A stretch of 64,000 nucleotides of DNA from Streptosporangium lutulentum (GCF_030811455.1 NZ_JAUSQU010000001.1:2356001-2420000), one strand, 5' to 3'. Numbered from the stretch's first letter, positions 10,613 to 18,844 are shown. Made by a program: numbers and translations. Notes: generated by a model not told the origin, from the letters alone.

Positions 10613-12001
10613 ATGCTGAAGAACGAGAACCGGATCGACCTGGACCACTGGCAGACGCGGCTGGACCGGCTGCGCGCCACCCACCACGTCCCAGGCGCGT
10701 CCCTGGCCGTTCTGGTGGACGGCCGGATCCACGAGTTGGCCAGCGGGGTGCTGCACCGGGGGACCGGGGTGGAGGTGACGACCGACTCGATCTTCCAGTC
10801 CGGGTCGATCGCCAAGGTCTACACCGCCACGCTGATCATGCAGCTGGTCGACTCCGGCGAACTGGATCTGGACGCGCCGGTGACCGAGGTGCTTCCGGAG
10901 TTCGCCACCGCCGACCCGGCGGCGACCGAGCAGATCACCGTCCGCCGGCTGCTCTCCCACACCAGCGGGCTGACCTGTGACTTCAATCACGACACCGGAC
11001 GCGGCGACGACTGCCTGGCCAAATACGTCGAGGCCGCCAAGGGCGTCGCGCTGGACTGCCGGCCAGGGACGGGCACCTCCTACTCCAGCGTCGGGTACAA
11101 CGTGCTGGGCCGCGTCGTCGAGGTGGTCACCGGCCAGGTCTGGGACCAGGCGCTGAAGGACCGGCTGCTGGTCCCGCTGGGGCTGGAGCACTCGATGACG
11201 CTGCCCGAGGAGGCGCTGCGGTTCCGGGTGGCGATGGGGCACCTGGGCGAGCCCGGAGCCGACCCAGACCCGGCCCCGGCCTGGGACATGATGCCGCGTT
11301 CGGCCGGCCCCTACGGCCGGGTCCTGACCACCGCCGCCGACGTCGTTCGGCTGGCCCGGATGCACCTGGCCGGCGGCCTCGCTCCGGACGGCACCCGCGT
11401 GCTGTCGGCCGGTTCGGTCGCGGCGATGCAGCGCCGCGAGGTCGACAGCCCCGACAAGTGGACCGTCAGCGCCGACGGCTGGGGGCTGGGCTGGAGCCTC
11501 TACGACTGGGACGGCGTCGCCGGCTACGGCCACGACGGGTCGTCGGTGAGCCAGCACGGCTACCTGCGCGTCGTGCCGCACGCGGACGTGGCCGTCGTGC
11601 TGCTCGCCAACGGCGGCGGGACCCGCGAACTGTACGATGCGCTGTTCCGGGAACTCCTCGCCGAACTGGCCGGTGTGACCATGCCCGAGGCCTTCGGCCC
11701 GCCCGCCGAGCCGCCCGCCGTGGACGTCACCCCCTACCTGGGCACCTACCGTCGCGAAGGCGTCGAGATCACCATCACCCAGGACGAGGACGGCACCGCG
11801 CACCTGCGGTACGAGTTCGTCGACGGGATGAAGGACCTGTCCCCGCCGCTGGAGGCCGTCCTGATCCCGGTCACCGACACCGTCTTCGCCGCGACCGGCT
11901 CGGCCTTCGGCGTGGACGCCCTGCCCGTGGTGTTCGCCACGCTCGCCGACGGCACCCGGTGCTGTTACGCCGCCATGCGCGCCGCACCCAAGATCGCATA
12001 G
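10613..12001 (+). CDS. Serine hydrolase of the class C beta-lactamase/esterase family
   Basis: 462 aa, no signal peptide, so probably cytoplasmic. Catalytic features: SxxK as SIAK (FQSGSIAKVYTA, about residue 66), the YxN-type box in YSSVGYN, and HxG-type HDGSS near residue 310. A C-terminal extension after about residue 370 resembles the lipocalin-like domain found on such proteins. I use ATG 10613 (LKNEN...), preceded by AGAG; the frame opens at 10541. Could hydrolyse esters, amides or D-amino peptides. Expression is probably governed by the divergent LysR. Confidence 0.85.
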   Translation: MLKNENRIDLDHWQTRLDRLRATHHVPGASLAVLVDGRIHELASGVLHRGTGVEVTTDSIFQSGSIAKVYTATLIMQLVDSGELDLDAPVTEVLPEFATADPAATEQITVRRLLSHTSGLTCDFNHDTGRGDDCLAKYVEAAKGVALDCRPGTGTSYSSVGYNVLGRVVEVVTGQVWDQALKDRLLVPLGLEHSMTLPEEALRFRVAMGHLGEPGADPDPAPAWDMMPRSAGPYGRVLTTAADVVRLARMHLAGGLAPDGTRVLSAGSVAAMQRREVDSPDKWTVSADGWGLGWSLYDWDGVAGYGHDGSSVSQHGYLRVVPHADVAVVLLANGGGTRELYDALFRELLAELAGVTMPEAFGPPAEPPAVDVTPYLGTYRREGVEITITQDEDGTAHLRYEFVDGMKDLSPPLEAVLIPVTDTVFAATGSAFGVDALPVVFATLADGTRCCYAAMRAAPKIA

Positions 12002-12015
12002 AGCCGCCCCGCACC

Positions 12016-12059
12016 GCTTCGACCCGATCTCCGCCGTGATGCGGCGACCGGGTCGAAGC
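12016..12059. terminator. Hairpin terminator between convergent genes
   Basis: Arms GCTTCGACCCG and CGGGTCGAAGC (11 bp, perfect) enclose an inner CGCCG/CGGCG stem. Placed 15 bp after the serine hydrolase stop and ahead of the convergent gene end at 12146. Confidence 0.7.
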
Positions 12060-12145
12060 CCATCTCACCGCCCTGGACCGAGTTGAAGCCCGACTCGCCG
12101 CCCTGGGCCACCTCTTCAGCCGGCTCGGGCTCGACCCCGCCGTCG

Positions 12146-13096
12146 TCAAACGCGACGGCGCTCCCCGACCCGCTCCCCGCGCTCTGGACGCTCGCCATCC
12201 GGCGGCCGGGCGTGGGGAAAGGGATCTCCCCGGTGTGACATCAGGAAAGGCACGAGCACGTCCAGGAGCGCTTCGGGATTGTCCTCCTGCACGCTGTGTC
12301 CCGCGTCCATCTCGCATCCCCTGACATCGGTCGCCCAGGTCCGCCAGGGAGCGACCGGGTCGCCGTCGTACAGTTCCGGCAGGTCGTCGTGCCTGCCCCA
12401 GACCACGAGCACCGGACAGGCGATCTTCTTTCCTGCGGCCTTGTCGGCGGCGTCGTCGCGCCGATCCACGGTGAGTCCCGCGCGGTAGTCCTCGCACATG
12501 GCGTGGACGGTCTGGGGGTCGCGTCGCGCGGCGCGGTAGTCCTCCAGCGCCTCGTCCGCCACGCGGTCGGACCTGTCGGCGTACCACGCGTCCGGATCTT
12601 GATTGATCACACGTTCCGCCGGGTTCTTCGTCTGCCCGAGGAAGAACCAGTGCCACCACAGTCGCGCGAAGGTCTCCCCGGCGCGATCGAGCACCTCGCC
12701 GATCGGGGGGCCGCCGATGTTCACGAAAGCCCGCACCGACTCCGGATGGTCCATCGTCAACCGGAAGGCGACGTACGACCCGCGATCGTGCCCGACGACC
12801 GCGAACTCGTGATGGCCCAAAGCGTGCATGAGAGCCACGACGTCGTCCGCCATCGCGCGCTTCGACATCTGTGCGTGCTCCGGCTCATCCGCTGGAACGG
12901 TCGAGCGGCCGTAGCCGCGTAGGTCGGGGCAGACGACGGTGAAGTGCTCGGCGAGCGCGGGAGCCACCTTGTGCCAGGTCGCGTGAGTGTGCGGATGGCC
13001 ATGCAGGAGCACCACCGCCGGACCTGAGCCGCCGTGGCGCACGCGCAGCGTCACCGGCCCGACGTCGATGTGGTCGAAAGCGAAGTCGTCGAACAT
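12146..13096 (-). CDS. Alpha/beta hydrolase of the haloacetate dehalogenase/epoxide hydrolase group
   Basis: 316 aa. Oxyanion segment LLHGHPHTHATWHKVAP, strand DLRGYGRS, nucleophile elbow GHDRGS with Asp where esterases have Ser, and a late His in DAGHSVQED. Asp nucleophile followed by Arg, together with the downstream WWHWFFLGQ...PERVI segment, matches fluoroacetate/haloacetate dehalogenases, in which His-Trp of that segment helps hold the halide. Epoxide hydrolases share the Asp but usually show other cap residues. ATG 13096 gives the family length; a polar Arg/Glu tail of about 25 residues is unusual. Divergent from the riboswitch cassette. Confidence 0.85.
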   Translation of the reverse strand: MFDDFAFDHIDVGPVTLRVRHGGSGPAVVLLHGHPHTHATWHKVAPALAEHFTVVCPDLRGYGRSTVPADEPEHAQMSKRAMADDVVALMHALGHHEFAVVGHDRGSYVAFRLTMDHPESVRAFVNIGGPPIGEVLDRAGETFARLWWHWFFLGQTKNPAERVINQDPDAWYADRSDRVADEALEDYRAARRDPQTVHAMCEDYRAGLTVDRRDDAADKAAGKKIACPVLVVWGRHDDLPELYDGDPVAPWRTWATDVRGCEMDAGHSVQEDNPEALLDVLVPFLMSHRGDPFPHARPPDGERPERGERVGERRRV

Positions 13097-13201
13097 CCGG
13101 CGCGGCTTCCCTCGTCCGATCACCCCAAACGTGAGGCCGTGATGACATGGTCGGACGCATTCCGTCACGTAAACGCCGTCTTTGTCTCTGATGGTGGGTG
13201 T

Positions 13202-13368
13202 GCGACCATGGTCGGTGAAGGCGACGGCGGAACGAGGAATCCGGTGTGAATCCGGTGCGGTCCCGCCACTGTGATCGGCGAGCGGATCCCGAACAAGCCA
13301 CTGCCCGCGTGCGGGTGGGAAGGCCGGGACGAGCATCGACCCGAGAGCCAGGAGACTCACGCGGTCGC
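13202..13368 (+). promoter_or_regulatory. Cobalamin (B12) riboswitch
   Basis: Shows the conserved core: GGAATCCGGTGTGAATCCGG, then GCGGTCCCGCCACTGTGA, and the downstream AGCCAGGAGACT box at about 13346-13357. GCGACC (13202-13207) can pair with GGTCGC (13363-13368) as P1. It stands in the leader of the transport cassette starting at 13706, on the same strand. Such elements repress expression when adenosyl- or other cobalamins are plentiful. About 340 nt separate it from the first large gene. Confidence 0.95.
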
Positions 13369-13475
13369 CTCCTCACGATATGGGGCGGATCTCCCCAAGA
13401 GAGGACGGTGCGCGGCATGCCGGGTTTCGGGCTGCCCGCCGTACGGGACTCCTCTGGCGATCCGGCTCCTCGCCC

Positions 13476-13516
13476 GCCGCGGTCGCTGTCGAGGAATGGC
13501 GGCCGCGGCCCGTTTT
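13476..13516 (+). terminator. Possible intrinsic terminator in the riboswitch leader
   Basis: GCCGCGG (13476-13482) can pair with CCGCGGC (13503-13509), followed by CCGTTTT. It is downstream of the aptamer and just before a strong Shine-Dalgarno, so it could be the expression platform. Pairing with aptamer bases was not modelled. Confidence 0.35.
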
Positions 13517-13529
13517 CAGGAGACCATCA

Positions 13530-13709
13530 ATGGGTTTTCCCCGCTCACGGGGCGAAGCGGTGTCCGTCGCCCTCTACGGGTCCAACGACACCCGAGTACG
13601 CTCCGTCCCCCCTGCGCCGCTCGGAATCCCGGCGGTCGAGCCGTCCTCTGCTTCTTCATCCCACCGCGCTCCTCGGGTGCCGCTCGTGAGCGAAAGGATC
13701 CGGCCATGA
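13530..13709 (+). CDS. Possible 59-aa leader ORF coupled to the transport cassette
   Basis: ATG 13530 has an excellent Shine-Dalgarno (AGGAGA, 6-nt spacing) and the ORF ends in an ATGA overlap with the binding-protein start at 13706. The product (MGFPRSRGEAVSVALYGSND...) is basic, Pro/Ser-rich and resembles nothing I know. Good initiation signal plus exact overlap argue for translation; lack of domain features argues it may serve only to couple translation to the riboswitch. The next gene also has its own AAAGGA. Confidence 0.4.
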   Translation: MGFPRSRGEAVSVALYGSNDTRVRSVPPAPLGIPAVEPSSASSSHRAPRVPLVSERIRP

Positions 13710-14710
13710 CGGCCCGGCGCGCGCGCCCGCTCCTCCTGCTCCTCGTGTCGGCCCTGCTGATGACCGGCTGCGGGAACACCGGAGCCACCGGGGCCACCAC
13801 AGAGCGCGGTCCCTCGGCCGCGAACCCGCCTGTCGCGGGCTTCCCCGTCACCGTGGTCAACTGCGGGGTGAGCACCACCTACCGGCGGCCGCCGCAGCGG
13901 GCGGTGACGCTCAACCAGCACGCCACCGAGGTCATGCTCGCCCTCGGGCTGGAGAAGTCGATGGTCGCGACGGCCTATCTCGACGACCGGATCCTGCCCG
14001 AGTACGAAACCGTCTACCGGGCGATCAAGGTGCTCGCCAAGGAGTACCCCTCCTACGAGTCGCTGCTGTCGGTCGAACCCGACTTCGTGTACGGCGGGTT
14101 CAACAGCGCCTTCGACGAGAAGGAGGGACGTGGCCGTGCCGTCCTGGCCGAGGCCGGAATCGACTCCCACGTCAACATCGAAGGCTGCCCGACCGGCCCG
14201 GTGACCATGGTCCAGGTCGAGGAGGAGATCCGGACGATCGGGAAGATCTTCGGCGTGGCCGATCGCGCCGAGCGGCAGATCGCCGCGATGCGCGGAGTGC
14301 TGGATCGCGTCAAGGAGAAGATCGGCGGAATCGACCCGGTCAAGGTGTTCGTCTACGACAGCGGCGACAAGACGGCCTTCACCGCGGGAGGCGCCGGCAT
14401 CGGCAACGAGATGATCGAACTGGCGGGCGGGACGAACCTGTTCGCCGACCTTCCCAAGGCCTTCGGGGACGTCTCGTTCGAGCAGGTGGCCGAGCGGGCG
14501 CCCGAGGTGATCGTCATCTACGACTACGGCGACGAGTCCGCGGAGGACAAGAAGAGGTTCCTGCTCTCCAATCCCGCGCTCAAGGACGTGCCCGCGATCA
14601 AAAACCAGCGTTTCGCGGTGCTGCCGCTGTCGTCCACGGTGCTGGGCGTGCGGGTGCCCGCCGGCGTGGAATCGCTGGCCCGCCAGCTGCACGCGGACCG
14701 CTTCGCGTGA
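13706..14710 (+). CDS. Substrate-binding lipoprotein of a BtuF/FecB-type ABC importer
   Basis: 334 aa. Lipoprotein signal LLLLLVSALLMTGCG; mature part is a class III (helical-backbone) binding protein with RAVTLNQHATEVMLALGL, EYPSYESLLSVEPDFVYGG and a second lobe with KVFVYDSGDKTAF. The cobalamin riboswitch upstream makes corrinoid uptake the first guess. The sequence type also resembles an actinobacterial clade that family models tentatively call F420-0 uptake; siderophore is a further option. Stop overlaps the GTG of the permease (GTGA). Confidence 0.88.
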   Translation: MTARRARPLLLLLVSALLMTGCGNTGATGATTERGPSAANPPVAGFPVTVVNCGVSTTYRRPPQRAVTLNQHATEVMLALGLEKSMVATAYLDDRILPEYETVYRAIKVLAKEYPSYESLLSVEPDFVYGGFNSAFDEKEGRGRAVLAEAGIDSHVNIEGCPTGPVTMVQVEEEIRTIGKIFGVADRAERQIAAMRGVLDRVKEKIGGIDPVKVFVYDSGDKTAFTAGGAGIGNEMIELAGGTNLFADLPKAFGDVSFEQVAERAPEVIVIYDYGDESAEDKKRFLLSNPALKDVPAIKNQRFAVLPLSSTVLGVRVPAGVESLARQLHADRFA

Positions 14711-15789
14711 TCGAGATCGCCGAATCCCGGCCGGCGGCGACCACGACCGAGGCCGCCGCCGGTCGGGCACGCGTGCCGTACGCGCTGGTCTTGACGCTGC
14801 TCGGCATCGCCGTGGTGGTGACCGCCACGGCCGGGATCGCGATCGGCTCGGTCCGCCTGCCGTTCGGCGAGGTGTGGGGCATCCTGCTGCACCGGATCTT
14901 TCCCGCGCTGGTCGAGCCCACCTGGACGCCGGTCAGGGAGACGATCGTGATGGACGTCCGGGTTCCCCGGGTCCTGCTGTGCGGCGTCGTCGGCGCGGGC
15001 TTGTCGGTGTGCGGGATGGCCCTGCAAGCCCTGGTGCGCAACCCGCTGGCCGACCCGATGCTGCTCGGGGTGTCATCGGGGGCGACCGTCGGCGCCGTGC
15101 TCGTCATGGTGCTCAACGTCTCGCTGCTCGGCGCCTTCTCCCTGCCCCTGGCCGCCTTCGGCGGCGCTTTGGCGGCACTGCTGCTGGTCTACTTCCTGGC
15201 CAGTGCCAAAGGGCGGATGACCACCATGCGGCTGGTGCTGTCCGGGGTCGCCACGGGCGAGGTGCTCTCGGCCGTCGCCAGCTACCTCATCATCACCTCC
15301 GGCGACCCGCGCAAAGCCGAATCGGCGCTGCGCTGGATGCTGGGCGGCCTGGCCGGCACCACCTGGGACCTGCTGTGGATCCCCGCCGGGGCGGTCCTTG
15401 CCGGCACCGCGGTGCTGCTGGGTGTGTCCCGCCCGCTCAACCTGCTGCTGGCGGGGGAGGAGGCGGCCGCGGCCCTGGGCCTGAACGTTCACCGCTTCCG
15501 CGCCGCGCTGTTCGTGCTCATCGCCCTGATGATCGGCGCGATCGTCGCCGTCAGCGGCTCGATCGGGTTCGTGGGGCTGATGATGCCGCACGTGGTGCGT
15601 CTGCTGGTCGGCGCCGACCACCGGCGCGCACTGCCGGCGGTCGCCCTGCTGGGCGCGGCCTTCCTGATCGCCGCCGACCTCGCCGCGCGCAGCGTGACCG
15701 CCCCGGAGGAGATCCCGATCGGCATCCTGACCGCCCTGGTCGGGGGTCCCTTCTTTCTGTGGCTGATGCGGCGTAAGGCGGCCCGATGA
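14707..15789 (+). CDS. FecCD/BtuC-family ABC permease
   Basis: 360 aa, ten predicted membrane segments. Conserved FecCD marks are VRVPRVLLCGVVGAGLSVCG, ALVRNPLADPMLLGVSSGAT and SGSIGFVGLMMPHVVRLLVG, the last containing the Gly-rich loop that touches the ATPase. GTG 14707 overlaps the previous stop and its own stop region overlaps the ATPase ATG (15786). Works with the preceding lipoprotein and following ATPase. Confidence 0.93.
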   Translation: MIEIAESRPAATTTEAAAGRARVPYALVLTLLGIAVVVTATAGIAIGSVRLPFGEVWGILLHRIFPALVEPTWTPVRETIVMDVRVPRVLLCGVVGAGLSVCGMALQALVRNPLADPMLLGVSSGATVGAVLVMVLNVSLLGAFSLPLAAFGGALAALLLVYFLASAKGRMTTMRLVLSGVATGEVLSAVASYLIITSGDPRKAESALRWMLGGLAGTTWDLLWIPAGAVLAGTAVLLGVSRPLNLLLAGEEAAAALGLNVHRFRAALFVLIALMIGAIVAVSGSIGFVGLMMPHVVRLLVGADHRRALPAVALLGAAFLIAADLAARSVTAPEEIPIGILTALVGGPFFLWLMRRKAAR

Positions 15790-16622
15790 CCCCGGTGGGC
15801 GAACCCGCGGCGCTGCGGGTCGAAGGGGTCAGCGTCGTCATCGCGGGCCGGGCCCTGGTGCGGGACGTCTCGCTGCACGTCGTCCCCGGCGAGGTCGTCG
15901 CGCTCGTCGGACCCAACGGGGCAGGCAAGTCCACCCTGCTGCGCACGTTCTACCGGGCGCTGCGCCCGACCTCGGGGCGGGTGCTGCTGGACGGTGAGGA
16001 CGTCTGGGGCATGACCGGCAAGTGGCTGGCTCGGCGACTGGCCGCCGTCCTGCAGGAGGCACCCGGCGAGTTCGAGCTGACCGTGTACGACGTGGTGGCC
16101 ATGGGCCGCACTCCCTACAAGCGGATGTTCCAAGGGGATGACACCGGCGACCGGCACATCATCATGAGCGCACTGGAGGATCTGGACATCGCCGGCCTCG
16201 CCCGGGCCCCGTTCGACAGGTTGTCCGGGGGAGAGAAGCAGCGCGCCCTGATCGCCCGCGCGCTGGCGCAGCGGACCGGGACGATGGTGCTGGACGAGCC
16301 GACCAACCACCTCGACCTGCGCCATCAGCTCGACACCCTTCAGCTGGTCCGGCGGCTCGGGGTGACCGCCGTCGTCGCGCTGCACGACCTCAACCTGGCG
16401 GCGGCGTTCTGCGACCGGATCTGCGTCCTGGACACCGGCCGTCTGGTCGCGGCGGGCCCGCCCGCCCAGGTGCTCACCGCCTCCCTGCTCGCCGAGGTCT
16501 ACCGCGTGGACGCCGAGGTGGATCGTCACCCCCGTACCGGAGTCCCGCAGATCAGCGTGGTGCCGGACAGCCTGGCCGACACGCGCCGCCGTTCGGAGGA
16601 GGACGGGGTGACCTCGGCATGA
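15786..16622 (+). CDS. ABC importer ATPase (BtuD/FecE type)
   Basis: 278 aa. Walker A GPNGAGKST, Q-loop in AAVLQEAPGEFELTVYDVV, signature LSGGEKQR, Walker B MVLDEPTNHLD and the switch His in ALHDLN are all intact. The TV.DVV.MGR.PY segment is characteristic of cobalamin/siderophore importers. The last 4 bp overlap the FhuF-like gene. Powers import by the two preceding products. Confidence 0.94.
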   Translation: MTPVGEPAALRVEGVSVVIAGRALVRDVSLHVVPGEVVALVGPNGAGKSTLLRTFYRALRPTSGRVLLDGEDVWGMTGKWLARRLAAVLQEAPGEFELTVYDVVAMGRTPYKRMFQGDDTGDRHIIMSALEDLDIAGLARAPFDRLSGGEKQRALIARALAQRTGTMVLDEPTNHLDLRHQLDTLQLVRRLGVTAVVALHDLNLAAAFCDRICVLDTGRLVAAGPPAQVLTASLLAEVYRVDAEVDRHPRTGVPQISVVPDSLADTRRRSEEDGVTSA

Positions 16623-17329
16623 CCCGCCTGCGGCCCGTCCCGCCCGAGTCCGTCGCCGCGGTCCTGGCCGACATCGCCGGCTTGGGGTCGTTCTTCTCCC
16701 TCGACGTCGGAGTCGACGTCGGCGAGGCCGGTGGCGCGTGGCGGCCCGTCACGGACGCCTACGTGGAGGGACTCCCGCACCTGGTGGCCGCCCGCGCGGC
16801 CCGCTACGGCACGCACGAGCTGCGGATAGCCGCCTCCATCGTCCAACTCGGTCATGCCGCCCGGCTGTGGTCCGTCGTGCTGGGCTGCGTCACCCTGCAC
16901 GGCGTCATCCCCGACCTCGGCGACCTCCGGCAACGGACGGACGGGCCCGCGCTGCGGTTGCCCGTGCCCCGTGGATGGCAGGTGCCCTGCGACGACACCC
17001 TGACGCGAGTCGTCTACCGCCTGGTCATGGACGATCACCTGGCGCCGCTGTCCGCCGGGCTGCGGGTCAAGGTCGCCGCGCGGCTCCTGCACGGCAACGC
17101 CGCGTCCGCCCTGGCCGAAGCGGCACGTGCCGTCCTGCGGGCCCGTCCCGACCTGCGCGGGACTCTCACCCAGCTCGCCGCAGGCCTGCTCGGCACCGGA
17201 GACCTACGCGGTACAGGTGAGTTCACCGGGCCGGATCTGGGATTTCGGCGGCGAAGCTGCTGCCTGTACTACCGCGTACCGGGCGGCGAGAAATGCGCGG
17301 ACTGCTCACTGGAACGAAACATCACATGA
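16619..17329 (+). CDS. FhuF-like [2Fe-2S] protein, possible metal-complex reductase
   Basis: 236 aa. The C-terminus holds CC-x10-C-x2-C (Cys 214, 215, 226, 229), the cluster motif of ferric-siderophore reductase FhuF. The N-terminal body (residues 1-190) is the FhuF-like domain; it is alpha-rich with no membrane segment. It overlaps the ATPase gene by 4 bp and so belongs to the riboswitch-controlled cassette. Known relatives reduce Fe(III)-siderophores in the cytoplasm. Here a role in reducing an imported Co(III) corrinoid, or releasing iron, is inference. Confidence 0.85.
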   Translation: MTRLRPVPPESVAAVLADIAGLGSFFSLDVGVDVGEAGGAWRPVTDAYVEGLPHLVAARAARYGTHELRIAASIVQLGHAARLWSVVLGCVTLHGVIPDLGDLRQRTDGPALRLPVPRGWQVPCDDTLTRVVYRLVMDDHLAPLSAGLRVKVAARLLHGNAASALAEAARAVLRARPDLRGTLTQLAAGLLGTGDLRGTGEFTGPDLGFRRRSCCLYYRVPGGEKCADCSLERNIT

Positions 17330-17635
17330 GAGAGGTCTGGCGGCTCACCTCAACGATGATCATGGTCGGTGTGCCCCCGGGGCGGCTTCGAGCACGCCGG
17401 GCGCCTCGACAGCCAGACATGTGATCGTCGGTTCAGGGCGGAGCCGAGTAGGCCCAGAGGAAGTGGGTTAGCCTTTGCGTGATATTGGTCGCGCTCCGGA
17501 GGTACCGATGCAGCAGGGCAAGGTCACGATCCCCGTTTCGACGCGAGGGCGCGCCCGCTAAGCAGCAGGTCGACGCTCCTCGCTTCGAAGCGGTCTCCGA
17601 TCTCATGACCGTTTCCTTTGCTGAGGAGCTCTATT
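17330..17635 (+). other. 306-bp intergenic region before an MFS exporter
   Basis: Holds a partial iron-box-like sequence at 17463-17481 and a 17-codon ORF at 17508-17561 (MQQGKVTIPVSTRGRAR) whose ATG follows GGAGG at 17498-17502 with 5-nt spacing. The ORF may be a leader peptide. Nothing else recognisable. Confidence 0.4.
17463..17481 (+). promoter_or_regulatory. Possible DtxR/IdeR-type iron box (half conserved)
   Basis: GTGGGTTAGCCTTTGCGTG keeps the left half and centre (GGTTAGCCT) of the 19-bp actinobacterial iron box but departs from it in the right half, with about six mismatches. Its place after a FhuF-like gene and before a siderophore-exporter-like MFS gene makes it plausible. Confidence 0.3.
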
Positions 17636-18829
17636 TTGCGTGCCCTCAAGTCCGCGCGGCTCGGCGCGGACTTCTCCAAGCTGTGGACCGCCTCGGCGGT
17701 GTCCAACCTCGGTGACGGCGTCACCATGGCAGCAGGACCGCTGCTCGTCGCCTCGCTCACCAGCGAGCCGGTGCTCGTCGCCGGAGCCGTCTTCGCCCAG
17801 CAACTGCCCTGGCTGATCATCGCCCTGATCAGCGGCGTCTACGTGGACCGGCTCGACCGCCGCCGCCTGGTCATCGCCGTCAACGTCCTGCGGGGGCTGG
17901 CCCTGGCCGTCCTGGCCGCCGCGGTCGCCACCTCGACCGCTTCCGTTCCGCTCATCTACCTCGTGTTCTTCCTGCTCGGCGTCGGTGAGACCCTCGCCGA
18001 CACGGCCTTCTCCGCGCTGGTGCCCGTCACCGTCACACCTGAACAGCTGATCAGAGCCAACTCCCGGATGGCGGCCACCGGTATCCTGGGTAATCAAATC
18101 CTGGCCAAGCCTCTGGGCGGCTGGCTGTTCGCCGTCGGCGCGGCCCTGCCGTTCGCGGCCGACGCGTTGACCTTCCTCGTCGCGGCGGCACTGACCTCGG
18201 CCGTCCGAGTCCCTCCGGCCAGGTCGACAAGCGGCGGCGGTGTGCGCGAGGACATCGCCGCCGGGATCCGCTGGTTGTGGCGGCATCGGCTGCTGCGCAC
18301 GCTCGCGGTGACCATGGGCGTGGCCAACGTGGCCTTCTGTGCCGCGTTCGCGGTCTTCGCGCTCTACGCACAGCAGAGGCTGGGGCTGAGCGAGGTCGGC
18401 TACGGCCTCCTGCTCACCACCTTCGGGGTCGGTGGGCTGGTGGGCAGCCTTCTCGCTTCGAGGCTGAGAGAAAGATTCGGGTCCAAGACGCTGCTCCGTG
18501 GCGGCCTGATCGTCGAGATCTTCACGCATGCCGTTCTCGCGTTCACAACCGAGCCGCTGGTCGCGGCTGGGATTCTGATCGTTTTCGGCGTCCACAGCGT
18601 GAACTGGGGGATCATCGCGGCCACCCGGTTCCAGCAGGCGGTGCCGGACGAACTTCGCGGCCGGGTCGGCAGCGTCTACGCACTCATCCAGGTGGGCGGC
18701 GCCGCAGCCGGCTCACTGCTCGGTGGCCTGATCGCCCAAGCCGTAACGATCACCACGCCGTTCTGGGCGGCCGCCGCCGCCATGACCGCCGTCACCGTGG
18801 TCGCCTGGCGACCGCTGCGCGCCGCCTGA
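17636..18829 (+). CDS. MFS exporter (EntS / TIGR00900-like)
   Basis: 398 aa, about 12 membrane segments, no soluble domains. Sequence style (FSKLWTASAVSNLGDGVTMAAGPLL, then GVYVDRLDRRRLVIAVNVLRG, then NSRMAATGILGNQ) is that of the EntS/macrolide-efflux branch of the MFS. I use TTG 17636 with GAGGAG seven bases upstream; TTG 17618 is the other choice. Possible substrates are siderophores or drugs. The next gene begins 15 bp later and may be cotranscribed. Confidence 0.85.
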   Translation: MRALKSARLGADFSKLWTASAVSNLGDGVTMAAGPLLVASLTSEPVLVAGAVFAQQLPWLIIALISGVYVDRLDRRRLVIAVNVLRGLALAVLAAAVATSTASVPLIYLVFFLLGVGETLADTAFSALVPVTVTPEQLIRANSRMAATGILGNQILAKPLGGWLFAVGAALPFAADALTFLVAAALTSAVRVPPARSTSGGGVREDIAAGIRWLWRHRLLRTLAVTMGVANVAFCAAFAVFALYAQQRLGLSEVGYGLLLTTFGVGGLVGSLLASRLRERFGSKTLLRGGLIVEIFTHAVLAFTTEPLVAAGILIVFGVHSVNWGIIAATRFQQAVPDELRGRVGSVYALIQVGGAAAGSLLGGLIAQAVTITTPFWAAAAAMTAVTVVAWRPLRAA

Positions 18830-18844
18830 GCCCCGGGGAAATCA

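Noticed and set aside
13246..13689. ORF running through the cobalamin riboswitch
   Set aside because: Its first part is the aptamer itself; base conservation there is explained by RNA structure.
17479..17715. 78-codon ORF overlapping the MFS start
   Set aside because: Runs out of frame into the MFS gene and has no domain; the 17-codon ORF with GGAGG in another frame is the better candidate.
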